Notes under the pieces: model-generated
Seen by the model: the letters and a program-made list of their open reading frames with translations, nothing else
Told to the model about the DNA's origin: nothing
Databases searched by the model: none
Shown here: positions 16,084-25,077 of the stretch, piece after piece
Layout of the letters: each line of letters opens with the position of its first letter
Numbering within the stretch: the stretch's first letter is position 1
From: Caulobacterales bacterium
Lineage (GTDB): Bacteria > Pseudomonadota > Alphaproteobacteria > Caulobacterales > Parvularculaceae
NCBI GenBank assembly: GCA_020638525.1
Contig: JACKIL010000004.1
Span: forward strand, 1-64,000
Reading direction: 5' to 3'
Length of the DNA: 64,000 nucleotides
Translations under genes and position numbers: made by a program

Positions 16084-16734
16084 ATGAGACATCTGCCCCT
16101 GAGCGAGAATTACGCCTCATTTTCGGAGCGCAGCCGGAAGGCTGTCTCCGACATTCTGATTTCCGCGCGAGATGTGCTTGTCGAGCAAGGCTATCCGCGG
16201 CTCACCATGCGCAATGTCGCCGAACGGGCGGGCATCAGCGTCGGGAATCTCAACTACTATTTCGCCAACAAGCAGGATCTCCTTCGCGAGCTCCTGCAAG
16301 CAATCATTCAGGGTTATGTCGAGGATTTCTCGCAGATCATCCATGACAAGGATCGCGCCGCCATAGACCGCTTCGAATCCGTCGTGCGGTTCATCATGGG
16401 AGACCTGGAAACGCGGGAGACGACGGGCTTCTTCCCGGCGCTTTGGGCGCTCGCCAATCACGACCCCGTGGCGGCGCACGAAATGGACCGGATTTACGAT
16501 GTCGAGAAGGGCGTGCTCGCTGACCTGATTGCGGAAGTCCGGCCGGACCTCAGTGAGGATCAGGTCAACATTCTCGCCTTGTTTGTAATGGGCGCGATCG
16601 AAGGGCAGACCGTGTTCGTGGGCTTCAAGCGCAAGAATAGCGAGCTTCTTCCCGTAGTGACGAACGCCGCCGCATTCGGGTTCCGCCGCCTCGTGAGCGA
16701 GATTGATGGAAGCGAGATCGCGCGCCTTAGCTGA
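16084..16734 (+). CDS. TetR/AcrR family transcriptional regulator
   Basis: A 216-residue TetR-type regulator. The DNA-binding domain (about residues 13-65) contains AVSDILISARDVLVEQGYPRLTMRNVAERAGISVGN, split here, followed by LNYYFANKQDLLRELL. The C-terminal helical half is a ligand-binding domain of unknown specificity. An in-frame GTG at 15985 would add 33 residues with no family match, so the ATG at 16084 is used. It is divergent from the LLM oxidoreductase, its most likely target, and converges on a second TetR gene with 5 bases between the stops. Confidence 0.9.
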   Translation: MRHLPLSENYASFSERSRKAVSDILISARDVLVEQGYPRLTMRNVAERAGISVGNLNYYFANKQDLLRELLQAIIQGYVEDFSQIIHDKDRAAIDRFESVVRFIMGDLETRETTGFFPALWALANHDPVAAHEMDRIYDVEKGVLADLIAEVRPDLSEDQVNILALFVMGAIEGQTVFVGFKRKNSELLPVVTNAAAFGFRRLVSEIDGSEIARLS

Positions 16735-16739
16735 CCTGG

Positions 16740-17411
16740 CTAGAAGGTGAATTTCACCGAATTGATGGTCTTCTTGTCGAAGCCCGCATGGGCGAGCGCC
16801 ATGAAGGTGTAGGATTTCACGATCTGATCGGCGCTTTGTCGGTCCAGCATGCTCGCCATGCGCATGCAGCTTCCGAGGAGATGGACAATCGCAAGGGCTT
16901 TGGCCTGCAGCGCTTCTTCATCAATGTCCTTGTCGAGCCGGCGCAACTGCTTCGAAAAATCCGCCGCATTCACCTTGCTGTCCTGCAGGTCGATTTCGCG
17001 GATTTCCCTGTAGGCGAGGGCGCCGGACCAGATTTCGCGGAAGACCTTGTTGCGACGGACGAAGAAATGAATCGCCGTAATCGAGTCGACCATGATCTGC
17101 GCGAATTCCGCCGGCGTCTTCCACGGGCCGCGCGTCATGTTCACGACAGCTTCAATCGAGCACATCGTGTCGAGATGCTGCTTGAGAAGGTGCGCGATCA
17201 GCGCCGTGCGGTTCGGAAAGAAATTATAGACCGCGCCGATCGGAACATTCGCTTCCGTCGCGACGTCGTTCATCTTCAGCTGATCGGTGCCGCGCTCTGC
17301 AATGATGTTTTCAGCCGCGCCGAGGATTTCCTGGAGGCGCGCGCGGCTGCGGGACTGAACAGGCGCGTTCCTGATTGCGAGAACATTGCTGCGGTTCTGA
17401 ACAGTCGCCAT
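16740..17411 (-). CDS. TetR/AcrR family transcriptional regulator
   Basis: A 223-residue TetR-type regulator with its DNA-binding domain at about residues 24-75 (RLQEILGAAENIIAERGTD, then NDVATEANVPIGAVYNFFPNRTAL). A GTG 15 bases upstream (17426) is in frame, but the ATG at 17411 has GGGA six bases ahead and is preferred. It is divergent from the PLP decarboxylase at 17805. The intervening 393 bases carry an AACTTGA-N7-TCATGTT dyad that recurs upstream of two other genes, so this protein is a candidate for the regulator that binds it. That pairing is inferred from position only. Confidence 0.9.
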   Translation of the reverse strand: MATVQNRSNVLAIRNAPVQSRSRARLQEILGAAENIIAERGTDQLKMNDVATEANVPIGAVYNFFPNRTALIAHLLKQHLDTMCSIEAVVNMTRGPWKTPAEFAQIMVDSITAIHFFVRRNKVFREIWSGALAYREIREIDLQDSKVNAADFSKQLRRLDKDIDEEALQAKALAIVHLLGSCMRMASMLDRQSADQIVKSYTFMALAHAGFDKKTINSVKFTF

Positions 17412-17739
17412 TGCGGTCCCGGACACCGATGAGGCTTTATCGGCTTGAATCTTCTGAAAAAATTGCTCGCCCCATCTCAGCTTTAAGGGGCGCGCAGGGC
17501 GGCGTCAACTGGCGCGACGGAGAACTCGCATGGGCCGTTATTGCACTGCGAACATGACGTTCCCTCAAGTGGCGTGCAGATCCTTTGAATGGCGCTCATT
17601 GAGCTTGTCACTCATGTGTGTTGCAGGGCGTTGGGCTTATTTTACACGAAACCTAGCTGATGTCCTTGCTCAGCGCATTTCGCCCGAGGAGGCGATGTTT
17701 CGACATGGCCTGCTTGACGAACCGTCACGGATCGATCAA

Positions 17740-17760
17740 AACTTGAGTATCAATCATGTT
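17740..17760. promoter_or_regulatory. 21-base operator-like dyad AACTTGA-N7-TCATGTT (copy 1)
   Basis: Arms AACTTGA and TCATGTT are complementary at 6 of 7 positions, around a GTATCAA spacer. The site ends 44 bases before the decarboxylase start. It is the only element I can define in the 393-base gap 17412-17804; no credible gene lies there. Related copies are at 20841 and 21083. Confidence 0.55.
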
Positions 17761-17804
17761 TTGGCGCGAGACGATGCTCCGCGTCTGATTTTCGAGGGTT
17801 CATC

Positions 17805-19064
17805 ATGTCGAACGGCGCCAAATTTCCGAAAACCGGCCGCAGCTGGGCCGATATCGAGGGCGACCTCGACCGCCTCGTCAGCAATGAAAGTTTCTGGCGG
17901 CCGGAAAACCGGCTCATGACCGGCATTCACAAGGGCAGCCCGGAAACGTTTGAGATCATCGAAAAAGCCTACATGAAGCTCTTCCATTACAACGGGCTTC
18001 TTGCGGATATGGAGCATGGCGGCGTCGGACGCATGCAGGATGAGCTCCTTGGCTGGACGGCCGATCTTCTCAATGGCGGGAAAGATGCGCGCGCCTCGAT
18101 GATGACGGGCGGCACGGAAGCGATTTTCTGCGGGCTGCATGCTGCGCGGGAATGGGCGAAAGAGACGCGTCCGGACATTAAGGGGCCGTATCAGGTGGTG
18201 GCGCCGTGGTCGATCCACGCGACGTTCAGCAAGGGCGCGCACTATCTCGGGCTTGAGGTCATCCGCGTGCCGCTCGGCGATGATCTGCGCGGCGATGTGG
18301 CGGCGATGGAAAAGGCCATTACGCCCAACACGATCATGCTCGCCGGTTCTGCGCCAAGCTGGGGCATTGGCCGCGTCGACCCGATTGAGCAGATTGCGAA
18401 GCTCGCCAAGGATCGCGGCCTCTGGATGCATGTCGATGCGTGCGTCGGCGGTTTCCTCCTGCCGTTCATGGAGCGGTGCGGCGAAGACATTCCGCTGTGG
18501 GATTTCCGCGTGCCGGGCGTGTGCACGATCTCTGCGGATCTTCACAAACACGGCTATGCGGCCAAGCCCGCCTCGACGCTTTCTTTCCGCAATGAGGAAC
18601 TTCAGAATTACAGCTTCGCTGGCGCCGTCGTTTCTGATTGGCAGAGCGGCGCATACAAGTCGCACGGCTTTGTCGGCAGCCGGCCGGGCGGCGCGATTTC
18701 CGCAGCTTGGGCGGTGATGAGCTATCTTGGTGAAGAAGGCTATACGAAGCTGACGCGCAAGCTCATCGACACGCGCAACTGGATGATCGAGGAAATCGAG
18801 TCGATCGAGGATTACAAAGTTCTCCGCAATCACTGCCTGATGATGCCTTTCCGCTCCGAGACGCTCGACATGCTGCGCGTGCTCGGCGGTCTCGTCGAGA
18901 GAGGGTATTTCCCTTGGGGCACGATGGAGCCTTTGATGGTTCATCCGTCAGCGGAACTTGTCGACGAAAGCGTCAACCGGAAATTCATCGCCGACCTCAA
19001 AGAGGTGACGAGCGGCGTCAAAAGCGGCGAAATCACTGCGGAAGCGCTGGCGACCTATATCTAG
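17805..19064 (+). CDS. PLP-dependent decarboxylase/lyase, group II (sphingosine-1-phosphate lyase-like)
   Basis: A 419-residue fold-type I PLP enzyme of the glutamate-decarboxylase/sphingosine-1-phosphate lyase group. Seen are the phosphate-binding segment MMTGGTEAIF, WMHVDACVGGFLLPF with the PLP-contacting Asp, and the Schiff-base lysine in ISADLHKHGYAAK (Lys248), which closely follows the HKYG signature of S1P lyases. Members cleave long-chain phospho-amino-alcohols or decarboxylate amino acids. A soluble bacterial form of this length could do either, and the sequence does not decide. It is followed by a strong terminator. The shared dyad upstream links it to the formamidase-like and TonB-receptor genes at 19-23 kb. 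Confidence 0.85.
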   Translation: MSNGAKFPKTGRSWADIEGDLDRLVSNESFWRPENRLMTGIHKGSPETFEIIEKAYMKLFHYNGLLADMEHGGVGRMQDELLGWTADLLNGGKDARASMMTGGTEAIFCGLHAAREWAKETRPDIKGPYQVVAPWSIHATFSKGAHYLGLEVIRVPLGDDLRGDVAAMEKAITPNTIMLAGSAPSWGIGRVDPIEQIAKLAKDRGLWMHVDACVGGFLLPFMERCGEDIPLWDFRVPGVCTISADLHKHGYAAKPASTLSFRNEELQNYSFAGAVVSDWQSGAYKSHGFVGSRPGGAISAAWAVMSYLGEEGYTKLTRKLIDTRNWMIEEIESIEDYKVLRNHCLMMPFRSETLDMLRVLGGLVERGYFPWGTMEPLMVHPSAELVDESVNRKFIADLKEVTSGVKSGEITAEALATYI

Positions 19065-19107
19065 TCGCGGCGTTTCTTCCGCTACCCCTCCCGACTGCAG
19101 TTGCAAG

Positions 19108-19144
19108 CGCGCCGGCGGCCAAGGCCAATGCCGGCGCGTTTTTT
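19108..19144. terminator. rho-independent terminator between convergent genes
   Basis: CGCGCCGGC (19108-19116) pairs perfectly with GCCGGCGCG (19130-19138), followed by six T residues (19139-19144). The nested GGCC pair strengthens the loop. It serves the decarboxylase and lies against the stop of the convergent gene. Confidence 0.85.
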
Positions 19145-19145
19145 C

Positions 19146-20711
19146 TTAGACGCCGCCAAGGCGGCGCAGCACATTTTGCGTGATCTTCTGAGTATAAGGC
19201 TCGCGCGCGTCGAGGCCCCACGCCCATTCCGTGCCGCTCGTTGAAAAGACTTCACCGCGTCCTTTCTTGAAGGAGACGATCGCGCTGGCGGCGCGGCGGA
19301 TGGCTGCGCGGTTTTCGGCCGTGTCAGCGCCGCGAATTCGTTCCGCGACGAGCGAAGCGTCGGTGTGGCCGAGCCCCTTCGGCAAATGCGTCTTTTCAGA
19401 TTCGCCAAGGCTCGCCGGCGCAAGTGCGATGATTTCCATGGCGGGGTCCGCCCCGTCCTCACCCGTCGGAACAGGCAGGCCATCATCGAGTTTGAAGGCG
19501 CAGCCATCCATTTCATAGCTGGCGAGGGCGACGTCTTCGCCGAACATGTCGCCATAGAAGAGGTTTGCTCCGTCGAGAGACCAGTGGTCTTCGTTGAAGA
19601 CGGTGTAGCCTGCGGGCCGCGCACCCATGCAAAGCCCGATGCGGGAATAGCCGGCGCGTGTGAATGTCGTGCCCTTCATCTGCGTTTCCGGCCTGCCGAT
19701 GACGGGATCGGCCCACATGCCAGTCATGAAACGCTCCTGATCCGTTCCCATGACCGGATCATCCCGGTGCGCATCATATTTGTAGCCGACCATCTGCCGG
19801 TCATTGTTCTCGAAACGCACTTGCCAGTAACAAGCGTTACCGCTGAAGAAGGCGGCGCGGCCCCCGTTTTCGACAAAGGTTTCGACGCAGTCGCGGTCCG
19901 CCCACGACCAGTACTCGTCGTGTCCGACGCTGAGATAACAGCGATGACCATCGAGGCAGTTCGGATTTCGGCGCAAGTCTTCCTGCGTCAGATAAGCGAG
20001 TTCATACCCCTCGCGTTCCGCCCATCTGGCGAAAACGTGCTCCCACTTGTTCATGTAGCCGGCTGCGGTGTCCCACAGGGAGAAGTCGAAATTCGCGATG
20101 CCATCGCGCAGAGCCTGCGGCGCTCCGGCGCCCTCGCCGAAACCGCGGTGAGTGAGGTCTGCGATCCGCGTCGGCGCGGGTGAGGCGATCAAATAGCGCG
20201 AGAAGGGCCGGTCGACGGAGACGATAGGCGAACGATCGGCATTGGTGTCGAGATGCGGCTCAACGGCGACCGTGACATCCGTTCCATAAAGACATTTTCC
20301 GCCCCAGGAATTGTAGGCGTTGTAAGTGTTTGTCGCGAGGACGAGCGCGAAGGGCGCTTTGGGTCCCCGGTCGTTCCTGACGACGAAAAAGTGCTCGCCG
20401 ACGCCGCCATCGTTCAGCAATTGCAGCCGGTAATAGCCGCTCGGCCAGGCGGGATCGATTGATATCTCGAAGGAGACCGGCCAGTTGCAGCCATCGCGAA
20501 ACGCGGTCGGAGAAAAAGGCTGCGGCGCGGCGTTGAGGTTTCGTTCCTCGAAGACCACGACATCTTCAGCGCCTATCCGCGTAATGCGGCAACCAAAGGA
20601 GCCGCCGGGGGCGGAAGCTCTGACCGCCATTTTTTCGCCGGGGCTGTAACTCAGATGATCCGTGTAACACCAAAGCGAGGTTTCGTAATATGCGATAGAA
20701 CGACGGGTCAC
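19146..20711 (-). CDS. N,N-dimethylformamidase large (beta) subunit-like protein
   Basis: A 521-residue protein of the N,N-dimethylformamidase beta-subunit family. Characteristic stretches include PSGYYRLQLLND, LVLATNTYNAYNSWGGKCLY, YLSVGHDEYWSWADRD and GRAAFFSGNACYWQVRFE. Characterised members are iron enzymes that hydrolyse dimethylformamide to dimethylamine and formate, with a small alpha subunit. The known beta subunit is over 700 residues, so this one is shorter, and no alpha-subunit gene is visible beside it. The start is a GTG at 20711 with GGAGG nine bases ahead. It has no export signal and acts in the cytoplasm. The family is clear; substrate and need for a partner are unknown. Confidence 0.8.
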   Translation of the reverse strand: MTRRSIAYYETSLWCYTDHLSYSPGEKMAVRASAPGGSFGCRITRIGAEDVVVFEERNLNAAPQPFSPTAFRDGCNWPVSFEISIDPAWPSGYYRLQLLNDGGVGEHFFVVRNDRGPKAPFALVLATNTYNAYNSWGGKCLYGTDVTVAVEPHLDTNADRSPIVSVDRPFSRYLIASPAPTRIADLTHRGFGEGAGAPQALRDGIANFDFSLWDTAAGYMNKWEHVFARWAEREGYELAYLTQEDLRRNPNCLDGHRCYLSVGHDEYWSWADRDCVETFVENGGRAAFFSGNACYWQVRFENNDRQMVGYKYDAHRDDPVMGTDQERFMTGMWADPVIGRPETQMKGTTFTRAGYSRIGLCMGARPAGYTVFNEDHWSLDGANLFYGDMFGEDVALASYEMDGCAFKLDDGLPVPTGEDGADPAMEIIALAPASLGESEKTHLPKGLGHTDASLVAERIRGADTAENRAAIRRAASAIVSFKKGRGEVFSTSGTEWAWGLDAREPYTQKITQNVLRRLGGV

Positions 20712-20840
20712 GGATCATCACCTCCGAAATTTTATCGGCGCTCGCAGCCTTCAATCCGGAAGAGGGGAACTGCAGCAATAGAATAACCGCTGGCGCAACG
20801 CAGTTTTACCAGCGCTTGCGCCTTGGCCGGTGATTCAAAA

Positions 20841-20861
20841 TATCAGAGGGACTATCATGTT
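20841..20861. promoter_or_regulatory. copy 3 of the 21-base dyad element (one conserved half)
   Basis: GAG-N3-CTATCATGTT is identical to the right-hand part of copy 2 (21083), while the left arm is degenerate (TATCA instead of AACTT). It lies 130 bases upstream of the formamidase-like start. The 505-base gap 20712-21216 holds this, copy 2, and no gene I can support. Confidence 0.4.
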
Positions 20862-21082
20862 ACAACTCGAATCGGGGCGCCCCATCAGGAGGGAGGTGAG
20901 GCGATCGGGAACGTAGTCGATTGTGGCGCCGGGGTTTATTGCGACTGCGAAAAATACAATTCTACTGTGAGAAAGTACGTCAAAGGACGGTTTCTTTCCT
21001 CGTCGCCCCTTTGGGTGTTGCGAGTCGGTCACAATCGATGACCTCGCTGTATCTGAGGGAACCTCTTAATATTGCAATCACA

Positions 21083-21103
21083 AACTTGAGCATCTATCAT
21101 GTT
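21083..21103. promoter_or_regulatory. 21-base operator-like dyad AACTTGA-N7-TCATGTT (copy 2)
   Basis: Differs from copy 1 (17740) only at two spacer positions and shares the flanking A and T, so about 21 of 23 aligned bases agree. It lies 113 bases upstream of the TonB receptor at 21217. Confidence 0.55.
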
Positions 21104-21216
21104 TCTATTGATGTAAGGAGCCGCCATTCGTCCCGGAGGCAAGCCGGGCGCAAAGGCGCGCTTCAAAAGAAAAAGCAAGGGAAAGCGTTCCGTCTTTCCA
21201 TCATCGGGGATTATCA

Positions 21217-23355
21217 ATGAGCGGTAGGATGCATCAGCAATTCAAGCGTCAGTTCTGGTCAACCGCGGCGGTCGCCGCCATCGTCCTTGCGGGAGGCGCT
21301 ACGCCGGCTCTCGCCCAGATCGACGAGATTGTCGTCAGCGCTCAGAAGCGCGAGGAATCGCAACAGGATGTGCCGCTCGCCATTACGGCGCTTGACGACA
21401 AGCTCCTCGACGAATCGAGCATCGACAATTCTTTCGAGCTTTCGCTGAAGACGCCGAGCCTCGTCCTGACCGCGAACGGATCGAACGGCCAGCCCTATAT
21501 TCGCGGCGTCGGCACAGACATCATTAACCCGGGTACTGAATCGAGCGTCGCGGTCAATTTCGCCAATATCTATCTGCCGCGCCCCGATGGGTCGATTACG
21601 GAATTTTTCGATCTCAACCGGATCGAAGTCGTCAAAGGCCCGCAGGGAACGCTCTATGGCCGCAACGCGACTGCGGGCGCGATCAATATCATTCCCGAGC
21701 GTCCGGGCGATGAATTCGAGGCTTATATCAGCGGCATTTATGGCAGCTATGATCGCGCGCGTGTTGAGGGCGCCGTCAATGTGCCGTTGACGGATCGCCT
21801 GGCGGTTCGCGCTTCCGGCGTATTCGTGCGGCGCGATGGTTATATCGACAATTTGACGCTCAACCGCACGGAGGACGATGAAGATCTCTGGGGCGGCCGT
21901 CTGCAGGCGCAGTATGACGATGGCGAGAAAATCACCATTCTTGCGGGCGTCGAATGGGTTCGCGAAGACTCCTCGCGCGGAGGCATCACCATTCCGGAAT
22001 ATGATCCGGCGATCCCGGCCTTCGCGCTTGGCGCGAGGCCGACTTCCGATCCCTATACGACTTATGCGAACATTCCTGGCGAGGTCGACCGGGACCACCT
22101 CATCAGTTTCCTCGATGCGACCATCGATCTTGGCGACGTGAAGTTCCGCTCGATTACGGGCTATGTGAAAACGCAGGGCGAGAATTATCTCGATCTCGAC
22201 GGTACGGAGATCGAGTTCGCGCGAGATATCGAGCAAACGAGATCGAAGTCCTTCACGCAGGAATTCCAGCTTCTTTCAGACAGCGACGGCCCACTCCAGT
22301 GGGTCGCAGGCCTTTATTATCTGCATGAGAAGGCCAACCAGATCTTCCCGCTGACGATTTTCGACGGCCTTGCGTCTCAAACCTATGTGTCGTCGAACAA
22401 TGTGGACGCGTTCGCAGTGTTCGGTCAGGGTACGTACAACATAACGGACCAATGGAGACTCACGCTCGGCGGGCGCTATTCCTATGAAGACAAGGAAGGC
22501 GCCTATACGATGAACGTGACGGATCTCGCGGGCGGCATTCTTCTGCCGGCGCCCGGCGTGATAGACGTCGCGAACACGCCATCCGAGCATTGGGGTTCGT
22601 TCACGCCACGCGTCGCCATTGAGTACAGGATTGACGACGCCCGAATGGTCTACGCTTCCTATTCGCGCGGCTTCAAGAGCGGGGGCTTCAACCTCAACGG
22701 GGCCGGGGAGATTTTCGATCCGGAGAAGATCTCAAGCTATGAAGTCGGCCTCCGCGCGGAATGGCTCGACAGCAAGGTGCGCACGAACCTCACCGGGTTT
22801 TATTACGACTATAGCGACCTTCAGGTGAACTATTTCGATGGCGTCATCACGGTCATCGACAATGCGGCCGCTGCGGAAATCTACGGCCTTGAAGGCGAGC
22901 TGCTCGCCTCGCCGAACGAATATATCGACTTCGATTTCGGCGTGACCTGGCTCGATGCGACTTATGACGAGTATCTCTTCGATGGCGTCACCGATCTCAG
23001 CGGCAACAGAATGCCGCGCGCGCCGAAAGTGACGGCGACGGGCGGGTTGCAGTTCAACGTTCCCATCCCGAATGTCGGCAAGGCGACCTTCCGCGGCGAC
23101 TTTCGTTATCAGTCGGATGTTTTCTACAGCCAGCTTAACGACCCGAGGGTCGCGCAGGACAGCTTCATCCTCGTCAATACGCGCGCTGCGCTCGCGCTTG
23201 GCGAAGAGGGCAAGATCGAACTCGCCTTCTATGGCGAGAACCTAACGAAGGAAGTCTACCGTCAGAACGTCATTCCGGTGCCGGGCGTGCTAGGAAATCT
23301 TCAATTTTTCGGCGCGCCGCGCGTGTTCGGCGCTCAGGTGACGCTGCGTTACTAA
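21217..23355 (+). CDS. TonB-dependent outer-membrane receptor
   Basis: A 712-residue TonB-dependent transporter. The signal peptide ends near residue 32 (GGATPALAQ). It is followed by DEIVVSAQKREESQQDVPLAIT, the TonB-box and start of the plug. The plug shows YIRGVGTD, LNRIEVVKGPQGTLYGRNATAGAINIIPERP, and the barrel ends in a C-terminal Tyr (VTLRY). It lies in the outer membrane and imports an unknown ligand. It is one of three genes with the AACTTGA-N7-TCATGTT element upstream, which suggests it feeds the formamidase/decarboxylase module. An amidase and an MFS transporter follow on the same strand. Confidence 0.95.
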   Translation: MSGRMHQQFKRQFWSTAAVAAIVLAGGATPALAQIDEIVVSAQKREESQQDVPLAITALDDKLLDESSIDNSFELSLKTPSLVLTANGSNGQPYIRGVGTDIINPGTESSVAVNFANIYLPRPDGSITEFFDLNRIEVVKGPQGTLYGRNATAGAINIIPERPGDEFEAYISGIYGSYDRARVEGAVNVPLTDRLAVRASGVFVRRDGYIDNLTLNRTEDDEDLWGGRLQAQYDDGEKITILAGVEWVREDSSRGGITIPEYDPAIPAFALGARPTSDPYTTYANIPGEVDRDHLISFLDATIDLGDVKFRSITGYVKTQGENYLDLDGTEIEFARDIEQTRSKSFTQEFQLLSDSDGPLQWVAGLYYLHEKANQIFPLTIFDGLASQTYVSSNNVDAFAVFGQGTYNITDQWRLTLGGRYSYEDKEGAYTMNVTDLAGGILLPAPGVIDVANTPSEHWGSFTPRVAIEYRIDDARMVYASYSRGFKSGGFNLNGAGEIFDPEKISSYEVGLRAEWLDSKVRTNLTGFYYDYSDLQVNYFDGVITVIDNAAAAEIYGLEGELLASPNEYIDFDFGVTWLDATYDEYLFDGVTDLSGNRMPRAPKVTATGGLQFNVPIPNVGKATFRGDFRYQSDVFYSQLNDPRVAQDSFILVNTRAALALGEEGKIELAFYGENLTKEVYRQNVIPVPGVLGNLQFFGAPRVFGAQVTLRY

Positions 23356-23402
23356 AGCAGGGCGCGAATGGCGGTTTACCCAGCGCCCATTGCTGAAGTG
23401 AA

Positions 23403-23443
23403 GAGCCGGACCTTTCCGATGGAGAGAAGGAATGGTCCGGCTC
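23403..23443 (+). terminator. long hairpin after the TonB receptor, probable terminator
   Basis: GAGCCGGACC (23403-23412) pairs perfectly with GGTCCGGCTC (23434-23443). After a T-T mismatch, TTCC/GGAA extends the stem inward. It lies 48 bases after the receptor stop and has no T-tract. Confidence 0.5.
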
Positions 23444-23528
23444 GCCAGGTCGTCGGCGATGCCTGCTCTTGCCTGCTGCGCGAAAGCAGCGCCAAATCCG
23501 TTTCCCGTATCCTCATCCGGAGCAGCAG

Positions 23529-24983
23529 ATGAAACTCGCCGAATATGCGCGGCATGACGCGACGGCGCTCGCCGAGCTTGTGCGAAACCGCGAAGTAAAA
23601 GCGAAAGAACTCGCCGAGCTCGCATATGAAGCGATCTCGCTGGTCAATGGCGACCTCAACGCCGTCATCGAAGAAACGCGTAATGAGGCGCTACGCACGC
23701 TTTCAGAGGGCGCGCCCGCAGGGCCGTTTGAAGGCGTGCCGTTTCTCGTCAAAGACGTCGGGATGCATTATGCGGGCGTGCCGTCTGAAATGGGCAGTCG
23801 CCTGTTGAAAGGCGTTTCGATGCCGACCGACAGCGAGCTCGCCGCACGCTGCAAGCGGGCAGGGCTTGTGCTTGTCGGGCGCACCAACATTCCGGAACTC
23901 GGCGCGAACGCGTCGACCGAGCCGGTCCTCAATGGTCCGACGCACAATCCATGGAACCTTGCGAATTCGCCCGGCGGATCGAGCGGCGGCGCGGCCGCAG
24001 CTGTCGCCGCGGGAATTACGCCCATCGCGCACGCCAATGATGGCGGAGGATCCATTCGTATTCCTGCGGGGCTCTGCGGCCTGTTCGGGCTGAAACCGAC
24101 GCGCGGCCGGCATCCCTGGGGTCCCGATGTCGACGAAGGCATTTTCGGCCTCGGCGTCGAGCATGTAGTCACCAGGACAGTGCGCGACAGCGCTGCGTTT
24201 CTCGACGCCGTCCACGGCAGCGATATTGGCGCGCGCTATCTCCTCCAGAAGCCTGACATCAGTTTCCTCGAAGCGAGCAGGCGCGATCCTCGTCGTCTCA
24301 AAATCGCCTTCTGCGTGGACAGCCCGGACGGCGCGCAGCCGGTCGATTCGGTTTGCAGGCAGGCGGTGCTCGACACCGCCAAATTCTGCGAAGAGCTCGG
24401 CCATGACGTCTTCGAAGCAAAGCCCGATATCGCGTTTGAGGAGTCCTGCGCCATCTTCCGCGATGTCGGCGCGCCGGGCATCGCCGCCGGCATGCTCGCA
24501 GCGAGCGCTCAACTTGCCCGGCCGATCAACGCCGATACCGTCGAACCGACAAGCCGCGCGCTCATCCGGCGCGGTCAGGAAATGTCCGCGATCGATTTCG
24601 CCGGCGCCTTCGCGCTTATGAACAATGTCAGCCGGCGTCTCGGCCATTTTTTCACGACGTGCGATATCTGGCTGACTCCGGTTATCACGCTGCCGGTTCT
24701 GCCGCTGGGGCGGCTGAATGCGCAGGATGAAAGCCTCGATGCCGCAGGCTGGGTCCGCAAGATTATGGAGATCACGCCTTTTACGGCCATGTTCAATGGC
24801 TCCGGCCAACCCGCCATGTCCGTTCCGGTTCAGTGGACGGCGGACGGTCAGCCGATCGGCATGCACTTCGTCGCGCGGTTTGCTGAGGAGACGACGCTCT
24901 TCTCGCTCGCCGGGCAGATTGAACGCGCAAGGCCCTGGATAGGCCGCACGCCGCCTCACGGCGTGCTTGGGCGCATGGGTTGA
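23529..24983 (+). CDS. amidase-signature hydrolase (cytoplasmic)
   Basis: A 484-residue amidase-signature enzyme with a complete Ser-cisSer-Lys triad: Lys75 (FLVKDVG), cis-Ser151 (PGGSSGGAAAA) and Ser175 (NDGGGSIRIPAG). It hydrolyses an amide of unknown structure. Unlike the amidase at 12244 it has no export signal. The ATG at 23529 has CGGAG upstream. An in-frame TTG at 23469 would add 20 residues without family match and is not used. It precedes an MFS transporter gene by 94 bases on the same strand, and an isochorismatase-like hydrolase, another C-N bond enzyme, lies just beyond. Together they suggest breakdown of an amide or carbamoyl compound. Confidence 0.9.
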   Translation: MKLAEYARHDATALAELVRNREVKAKELAELAYEAISLVNGDLNAVIEETRNEALRTLSEGAPAGPFEGVPFLVKDVGMHYAGVPSEMGSRLLKGVSMPTDSELAARCKRAGLVLVGRTNIPELGANASTEPVLNGPTHNPWNLANSPGGSSGGAAAAVAAGITPIAHANDGGGSIRIPAGLCGLFGLKPTRGRHPWGPDVDEGIFGLGVEHVVTRTVRDSAAFLDAVHGSDIGARYLLQKPDISFLEASRRDPRRLKIAFCVDSPDGAQPVDSVCRQAVLDTAKFCEELGHDVFEAKPDIAFEESCAIFRDVGAPGIAAGMLAASAQLARPINADTVEPTSRALIRRGQEMSAIDFAGAFALMNNVSRRLGHFFTTCDIWLTPVITLPVLPLGRLNAQDESLDAAGWVRKIMEITPFTAMFNGSGQPAMSVPVQWTADGQPIGMHFVARFAEETTLFSLAGQIERARPWIGRTPPHGVLGRMG

Positions 24984-25077
24984 GCAAACTGGTTGCTTGC
25001 CGCGTCGTCGGCCTTGTGTGCAATCTCTTCGCCGCTTTGCACATTTGCGGCCACAGAAAAGAGACGAGTGCGGATCG

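Noticed and set aside
15794..16120. N-terminal extension of the LLM oxidoreductase up to 16120
   Set aside because: The added residues are basic and low-complexity, cross into the divergent TetR gene and lack family similarity.
17600..17616. TTGAG-N6-ACTCAT, similar to the ATGAG-N5-RCTCAT sites
   Set aside because: The spacing is one base longer and one arm is mismatched, and it lies far from the proposed regulon.
17530..17919. Open frame across the gap upstream of the PLP decarboxylase
   Set aside because: It overlaps the decarboxylase start and the AACTTGA-N7-TCATGTT element, and its product looks random.
20823..21220. Short open frames in the 505-base gap before the TonB receptor at 21217
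   Set aside because: They start with weak codons, have no ribosome-binding site or family similarity, and overlap the repeated regulatory elements.
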